From assembly GCA_003024985.2 (NCBI GenBank), contig PXIH01S0026448.1: 12,931 nucleotides of DNA, one strand, 5' to 3'. This stretch comes from Euperipatoides rowelli. Taxonomy: Eukaryota > Onychophora > Udeonychophora > Euonychophora > Peripatopsidae. The notes under the pieces are model-generated. The model did not search any database and was not told where the DNA came from. It saw only the letters and a list, made by a program, of their open reading frames with translations. A program made the translations under genes and the position numbers. Shown here piece after piece: positions 1-7,800 of the stretch (the first letter of the stretch is position 1; each line of letters begins with the position of its first letter).

Positions 1-867
1 TTAATTTGGATTTGGGGGAGAGACTATGGAAAAACTAATTGGATTGGTAAAGGTTAAAATGTTTACTGACAAGTATAATTTAGGACCATTAAATAGAACT
101 TTTAAAGTATTTTAATAATAGAATGATTACTAATCGAACAACTGCCGTAATAGAATAATTCTCTTATTATACATGATTATTCTATAATAATTAGTAATCA
201 ATGAATATTTAGTAATGAATGAATGATCATAATTTTTTAATTTAAAATTTTACAAAGTTGAAGACGTTGGTAGCGGATATGAAAAATTTCATTTTTCATC
301 AATATAAAAATTAACATTATGAAAAGATTAACTTTTCTAATGTTGAAGCTTATAATAAAGTGGAATACATAACTAACCACACGGCACCATAATTATTGGA
401 GCTTTTCCAAATAAGTTTATAATTTTAAAATTTTCTTATTGTAACTTCTAGTGATTTCTATATGCTCATGTATTTTCACAAAATAAATGAGATGTAACTT
501 ACTGTATACATTCCCTGGGCTCATGTTTATAATTAATAATGTAGAATTAGGTCTAGGTGTTTAAACTGTTTAGCCACATAGACCTGAAATCTGTAATGTT
601 TCTTTATCTTTAAAAATTAATATCCGGCTACATATCAATTTTTTTTTTCTGCTTGCACTTGTTTGTCACATAGCCTCAGAAAGGTGATATATTGAACCGA
701 AAAAGATTAACCAAAGTTGTTTTTTCCTGTTTTAAACATAATTTTTCTCTCCATTCATGACCAGTATGCAAAGGGTGGAAATTGTTCATGACAGCTGAAT
801 AGATGTCTCCCATATTCATATTTAGAATTTTTTTTTTTTTTCATATCGGGATTTAATAACCATAAGC

Positions 868-1182
868 ATGCATTGGAGTACTTTCGTGGATAAGTTAAAT
901 GACTATGTGCTTCAAATTGACAGACAATTAAGATACCCTTACCCTGCTCTAAAAAAAAAAAATAATGCACCTCAAAATAATTTGCAGAAATCAGTACCGT
1001 ATATTAGCTATGAACACGCTCTACAAAATTCTAAACCGATGTCATTTTCTCAAAGGCAGATATAACTTTGGAATTTGCCAATAATTTATTTGGCACCTTC
1101 CCTCAGTTAATGTCGGCCAGACAATGAATTTACTCAGATAGAAACACAAGAAGTTCCAATAAGTACACTCTCCCAGCAATGA
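868..1182 (+). pseudogene. Possible decayed coding block, unidentified
   Basis: Three coding-looking segments follow one another on the + strand with frame changes. The first is a 65-codon open stretch at 868-1062 starting MHWSTFVDKLNDYVLQIDRQ. The second is about 23 codons in another frame at 1056-1124 (ADITLEFANNLFGTFPQLMS). The third returns to the first frame at 1120-1179 (DNEFTQIETQEVPISTLSQQ). Amino-acid use is less low-complexity than the flanks, which is why I mention it. The pattern would fit an old gene fragment or retrocopy with two compensating indels. It has no recognised domain, and no donor in the first segment has the phase needed to join exon 2 of the downstream gene. It could equally be chance open frames, so confidence is low. 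Confidence 0.25.
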
Positions 1183-1717
1183 GAACTAAAAGGTTTATGA
1201 ATTCACCAGTAATTAATATGACCTTCATAAACTATGTCTTTTAAGTTTAACTTTAATATTTGCAATCTCTTCATTCACAATAACCATGTATATTACCATA
1301 ATCAAATATTCTCATGTAAAGAATTCTATATTGAAATCTGGGTGAGGAATCTATCTTTAATTTTCTAATGTATCTACAGTATTACCTTTTTTTATTCAAA
1401 TAAAACAATATAATAATAATAAATGGGCTTTATAATATAATATGTGATTGCCTGTTTTGTAAAGTAGGATTTGTTTTGTTTTTTTTTTTTTAAATTTCTG
1501 GTTGCAATTTTGAATTTTAGGCTAACTTAATAATTTTCAAGAATTTTGCATTTAATAACAAAATTATCTATCTCTTTACTAGATATTAAAATTGCAGCTT
1601 TTACTTTTACTAAGCAAAACATTTTGCCAAATCAAGAGGTTGTGAAATGATGATTTTTTTAAATTATGCATTTGCTTTTAATTCAATAAATCATTAATTT
1701 CTGTGACTATTAAAAAT

Positions 1718-1754
1718 ATAATTTTATGTGCTATTTAAATACATTCATTCAGTC
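1718..1754 (+). promoter_or_regulatory. Candidate core promoter: TATA-like box plus TCAGTC initiator
   Basis: TATAAT at 1718-1723 lies about 33 bases before the A of TCAGTC at 1749-1754. TCAGTY matches the arthropod-type initiator, with the A as +1 (1751). Transcription from there would leave a 40-base 5' UTR before the ATG at 1791. Both motifs are short and this DNA is AT-rich, so a chance match is easy. The support is position only, directly in front of an ATG in good context. Confidence 0.2.
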
Positions 1755-1790
1755 GTTTCCATTTTGTCAAATAAGTTTGTGATGGTCAGC

Positions 1791-1803
1791 ATGGACGTGG
1801 AAG
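1791..1803 (+). CDS. Coding exon 1 (start codon, MDVE + 1 base), inferred
   Basis: The ATG at 1791 sits in a strong context (A at -3, G at +4). Four codons (MDVE) and one base follow, then a donor reading gtagga at 1804. The next exon needs one carried base, and G plus AT makes Asp, giving MDVED followed by SSNN. Reading past this donor hits a stop at once (GRM then TAG), so the second donor-like site 'gtaaat' near 1824 cannot serve in frame. The evidence is phase and context only, because a four-codon exon has no codon statistics. Alternatively the true N-terminus is spliced from exons left of the window. Confidence 0.45.
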
Positions 1804-4800
1804 GTAGGATGTAGAGAGGAAGGTAAATAGAGAGAGAGTCAAATAAACCATGTAAGAAATGATATGATTTAATAAACAGTATTAACAAACTTTGATGATA
1901 ATCTTTTTAGCAAACAATACTTTTATACGTTATAAAGGTTGTTAGTCTGTTCACTCGCACAGTTCGTCATTGAGCCTAAGAATGAAAGGAATGGAAATGA
2001 GTTACGTAAAGTCGGCAAAGTTCTCTTTGATAGTATGGAAATCCTAGGTTACAGGGATATTGCTGCAGCTATAGAGGAGTCGGAGGAATGTTTGGTCCTT
2101 ACATCCTTGGTTCCGTTCAGGGATCCAATCTGGCTCTTGTTTTCCTTGCATGTTCCTCTCCAAGGCTGGGTGGTGGTTGTCTCTGAAATAGAGAATGACA
2201 AATATGATTATGTGTAGGATAAATTGATAGTTCAAGAGGGGTGTGAAGCTTTTTTTCACAGACTGGAAGGGGTTATTCCAACGTTGTAACTTTTCCTATC
2301 ACATCCTTAGCTTCCAGGTGTATGGAGAGAGAAAAAATTGTATTTTTCACATTCTTTTTCATATAACTTACTGTACATTTCACAGAGGAGATAGTGGCTC
2401 CGAAAGTGTCCAATTTCTCAACTACTTTTTATTTCTTTTCTAATTCTCCTTTTGGGAGGAGAAGCTTATGGGTCTTGATTGCATACATTTAAACAGTCAT
2501 TTTTCTATTTGTTTCCTGAGCTGCCTATTGCTTTCTTGTTTACAGGTCGTTGGACTTCTCTATTTTTCTAATTATTCTTTAGATTTTAATTTACTTTTTT
2601 ACATTATTTATATTTGACCCGTTCTACAAATTTCTCTCTTCTCTACTCAGATTACATATTATTTTATGTAATATTTTTAGTGGCTTTTTTAGCCCTTTTA
2701 CATGTTGGCATTAAAAAAAATTTCATAGTCAAAATACAAATGCAAAACTTGTTCCTGTACTCAGGATAAACAAAACTGATTTAATTGTCATGTTCGTCTC
2801 CTTAGCTTGCTTTCTAAAGAGTAAAAAAATTAAGAGTAGGGCGAATGACATTAAGTTGTCCACTTTAATGAAATAGGTAAATGTACAAATACTAGTAGAT
2901 GATTAAAGTAGGTGATCTATGTGATTTGTTCACTTTCATGTAGAATACATGGTGTGTAAATGAAAGAGTACAGAAGTACCTGCAGCAAATTTCAGATCAT
3001 AGGATGAAAAACAAAAGATAATTTGAAGTTAAAGTATCTAAGATTAGAATTAATGAAAAAAAAAAATCTCTAATTAGAATTTTTTTTTTTTTTTTTCAGA
3101 ATTAGCAGACTGCCGTTATTTTAATATATACGGTATATGAATACTTATTAATTGTTAAATATTTTGTATGTCCTTGTTTTAATAATTGTACATCACCATT
3201 AGAAAGTTAATCATCATTTGGTATCTAGATTATTACATGTTTAATAAAATCCATTTTTGTTTTCAGATTCTTCAAACAATCTATTTCTGGAATCTTCTAA
3301 AAAAGAATTCAATTTGTTTAGGACTGTATCAAGGGCACACTCATTATCCACTCCCCAGCCAGGTTTTGAAAAGCTTATCGGCAGTGCCAACTCAGATAAT
3401 TTTAAAGGCTCTGATAAATTGATTGATAATTGCACCACTAAATTTAATCATCCAGCCACTTCTTTTCAGAGTTCTACTTCTCGGACCATTTCTGAAATCC
3501 CATCTCAGGATTGTCCAGCATTGAATGTCATATATCCACTGCAATCTGAAACCAGTAATTACTGTAGCCAGCAGGTTCAAAGGCTGACTACCCAAACATT
3601 TATTCCTCAAGATAGCATTCAATCTGCACAAATAAATTCTTACGATAGCAATTATTCCCCGCACCTCAGTGCCCATGATAGCAATCAATCCCCACAACTT
3701 AATTCTCATGACAACAATCGATCACAACAGCTATATTCTCAGGATAAAAATCATTCTCCTCAAATTAATTCTCAAGCTTTCAATAAATCCTCACATTTGC
3801 TTCATCATTTTAATCAATCTCCGCAACTTAATTGCAATCAATACCCACAACGTTTTCAGCCTTCAAAGCATCAAAACTTACTGGAAGCATTTTTTGATGT
3901 TGGATATTATTTAAGAGAGAATAAGAATTCAGGACAAAAGCGCCATCAGCTCATAGAGATTGCTATGATTAACAATAAACTAGACTACGAGTTGAAAACT
4001 GATACATGCCCTGACTTATTGCCATATTGTTGTAGAATTTTTTCTTCCTCTGTACTGATCAGTGAAGCCAAAGATTTTACTAGGACAAGTGCTAAACGTA
4101 AAGCTGTTCAAACTGCCTTTGATAAACTGACTAAACCATATTTAAAATTTGATTCGTTAAACGGTGAAATTGATGAACTCATCTCTTCTGACTTTCCATT
4201 TGAGGATGTTTTCTCCAAGAAACGTCAAACATCTGCTGAAATTTCTGTAAAGTTAAAGGCAATAGTTAAAAAACTTTTAAGTTCTAGACCCAATTTGGTT
4301 AAACCAAGAACTGAGAGGTAGGTTTTGATTCTCATTTTGTTGCAAATGTTCAAAATAAATTACCAAGAGTCTTATACTCTACAAATATATTTTCTTAGGT
4401 TATGTTAAAAAAAAATTAAATTTAAAAATTGTCTAGGTCAGTGTTTTCCAATCTTAGGTCCATGATCCCCCAGGAGTCTGCATACAAGGGGATAAGGATC
4501 CTCAATTTCTACAAAAAACAAAATTTCAAAAATATATGCAGCTTACTGTGTTTATAAAATTAATAATTCCAATGTTAGTTTACTTCTGATTAATAAAAAT
4601 CTACATTAAATTAAAATAAGTCATTGTTTTCAAGATGAGTGGCTTTAGGAAGTACAATTCATTGTTCCTAGATGGGAAGGTAAGTTGCAGACTTTTTGTC
4701 CTCCACTGGCTTGATCAGCGAGGGGCTGTGGATTATTGGCACTAAGCTACACATTCCTAAATTCCGGTAAATGTAGCAGTATTAGGGAAATTCAAAATCC

Positions 4801-7800
4801 CAATTCTGGCAAGTGGGTTGGAATGAAATGGTTTAAATTTAATAATTAATCTTTTGTCCATCAGACCACTTGGCAAATTGGCAAGATGATACCTTCCTAT
4901 GGAAGGTCTTAATAACAAGATCCTGACATACAGTATACTGTATATTGAAAAATAATAAAGAATAGTCAATTTAATGTTTAATTTTTAAATCAACATTGTT
5001 AGTCTGTCAATTTTTTTCTTTAAAAAGGGATCCTCAGAAAGATAAAAATTGGGAATTCTGATATAGGCTACCAAATTTTGAACTATTTGTTTCACCAATG
5101 ACATCAAAACATTTAATTTGAGATTTTAATATTGGGAGGAAGCATTTAAAAAAAACAATTTGACTAAATAAATAGAGAAAGCTTAATTTCTGAAATTACA
5201 AAACATAGATGAAATTAATATTGTTTTTTAAATAATGATTCTAATTTGATGCATTTAATAAATAAAATATTTATATGACATATTTACTTGAAGTTTGCAA
5301 TCCTCTGGTTAATACCTATCCAAGTTAATTCTTACTTGAAAGTCACTAAGACTTAACATTTTTTAAAGGATTTAATGATGTAAAAATATATATATAATAT
5401 TAAACAGCATGATTACAGGGTAAGGGGAAAAAATCAAAATTATTTCACTAGTATTTAGAGTACCAACCATATAGCTTAGTACTTTGCTAGTATATGCTAA
5501 TTTTATTGGTCTAATAGAAAACGAAATCCCTACCATCAGGTTATGGGTAAATGTTGTCCCTGAGGATAGATTTAGATAAGTTGTGATTCAGATGAAAGTT
5601 TAATATGGACTATATAAGGAATCCGAGCTTGACCTTCGAGGTGAGTTCTGATCCTTTCAAATTATTAATGAATTTAAAATTATTTTAGCTTTATAAGCCA
5701 TTAAAATTATACCCCTTGCATTTGTCCCGGATTATGAAGCTGATTTTTTGAGATTATAAAAATATAATCTCTTTATTTGCTTTTTGAATCCTACACAAAA
5801 CTATGTCATAGGCCTATTTTTTCTGCAACAATTTATCCTGTCAATAAATATTTATTTAAATAGTGTACAAAAAAACTTTATCAGATTTATAGTACGGTAT
5901 ATAAAACATTATTTCTCATAAATAATTCATGAAAAAATATGTTCCCTTAATTTAAATCAAACAATTTGAATAATTATAATTATTAAACTACTCACATTAC
6001 TAATAGGCTGAGGCACTAGGAGGTTTGAACTAATACAGTTCTTTGCTTATGGCAAATGCATAAAGTTGATTGAGACAAAGACCATTGGTGAGGCTTACCA
6101 GAGATGGATATTAGCTGTATGTCATCAGTTTTAGATGGATTGGGTTTATTAAGTTGGAACTCTAATCCTTACTAAATCGGATAGGTTGTCTTTAATATTA
6201 GCCTTATGGCTCGGATTCAGGCCTTGGGACAACTCATCTATTTGAAACATTTGAATGAAACAACGAAATATGATACTGTTTTCTTAATTATTCTTTATTG
6301 GTTATTCTTTTCCCCATTATTTTATCTCCAGTATATCTTTAAGTATTTTGGGATGAAAAAATCCAAATCTGGGCTTATAGATATTATGTAATGACAGATT
6401 TTTAAACTGGTGGTATTTGTCATGACAAAAATATACACCTGATTGAATTTAGAGCCATATTCTGTATATACCATAACATGCCCATAAACATTTATTAGCC
6501 TAGTATCCATTTGGAAAGTGTAGATTTCCACTATGCATCATAATATGAGCATGGTGCACACACACAAAACTAACTCCAAATTCCTTTCATTGTCGGGTTT
6601 TGAAAAGAAAAAAACTCATTTGGTAGTCAGATCAGTTAGTAAAAATTTAATATCACTGTAGTTTAAATAGGCCTAACCAGTTCAAGATTATCATACTGAA
6701 GAATAAAATATATGTTCTGATTTAGATCTGGTAAATAAAAAAGTAGAAAGGACAAAAACCACCCTGAGAAAGTTCACACTACAATTAAAAATATTTGATT
6801 GTGTTTGCTTTCAATGGTAAATAAGTCTATCTCTTGAATATTCTGAAAGCCAGGTTATAATTTACAAATATTAAAATTAAGCAACTTTCATGGTACTGTT
6901 ATATTGTAAAAAGGCAAACGCTGATGCCAAATCAAGAGTTTAAATATTATTCTCAAATCCTGAAGTAAAATATTCATAGTTTATATCATTAGTTTGAAAT
7001 TATGGGCATAAATACCTATTAAGAGTTAATTAATACCATAGACATCTCTATATGTCCCCAAATAAATTTCTTAACTGTTTATCAATTTTTATGTGATTTC
7101 TTTAATATTTTTTTTTTAAGATTTACGGAGATGAAACCTAGCAGAGATGATGAAATGAACTTAAAAAATGCCAAGGAAAGCACTGATTATGATAAAGGTA
7201 AAAAAAACTATTAACTAATAAAGAACATCCGATGAAATTAAATCATTTTACAATCAAATTCTTCCTTTTTTTTTCAATAATTGTTTACAATTGTGCATTT
7301 CATTTTAGCTATTTGCATTGAGTTTGTGTGGAGACAATTACATTTGTTTTAGTAGTAGTAATACACAATTAAGCCTAGCCATGCGATCTGACTGGCAATC
7401 AGTGCGATTCAGTAACCCATGATGCTGGACGTGTCAAATCGGTTAGTCTGTAAACCATGAACAACATTTGAAGCAGCAATAAGGGATTAACAGAAAATCA
7501 GGAAAGGAATAGAGGTATTAAGATTGGAATGTAAGAGGTTTAACCAAACTGGAAAATTATCAGATGTATGTAATGAAATGACTAGAAAGGAAATTGAGGT
7601 ATTGGGAACTTAGAGGCTTTCTGGGAAGAAAATATGGACTTCATCACTTCCATAAGAGGAGATAATTTCAGAGTGATGACAGCAAGGGAAGGAATGAAAA
7701 GAGGAGTAGGATTTATAGTGAAAGAGGATATGACAAGATGTGGGATATGGAGGATTTTATAAAGAATAATTGCAATAGTTTAAAAAGAAGAAATTACTAA

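Larger units (their letters stand above)
1..1790. other. 5' flanking AT-rich non-coding DNA
   Basis: This stretch lies upstream of the inferred start codon at 1791. It is very AT-rich, with T runs at 828-841 and about 1479-1490 and an A run at 951-962, and stop codons are dense in all frames. Only two places stand out and are listed separately: a block that reads like decayed coding sequence (868-1182) and a weak core-promoter candidate just before 1791. I see no RNA gene here. Confidence 0.6.
4318..7120 (+). other. Intron 2
   Basis: 2803 bases between donor gtaggt (4318) and acceptor tttttttaag (ends 7120). A decayed hAT-type element occupies 4439-5060. The rest is AT-rich without convincing coding; open frames near 6206-6391 and on the opposite strand near 6322-6531 are low-complexity and have no homology I recognise. 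A short AC-rich stretch is at 6557-6566. Confidence 0.7.

Noticed and set aside
3056-3099. A11 and T17 tracts close together, as a possible retrocopy or inverted element
   Set aside because: No polyadenylation signal at a suitable distance and no convincing target duplication; short attagaatt echoes are too weak.
3392-3914. Alternative frames overlapping exon 2 on both strands (3392-3709 and 3669-3914)
   Set aside because: They are shadows created by the repeat array. The exon 2 frame is longer, has splice sites and contains a dsRBD.
6206-6531. Open frames of 61 and 69 codons on opposite strands in intron 2
   Set aside because: Hydrophobic low-complexity translations typical of AT-rich non-coding DNA, with no supporting signals.
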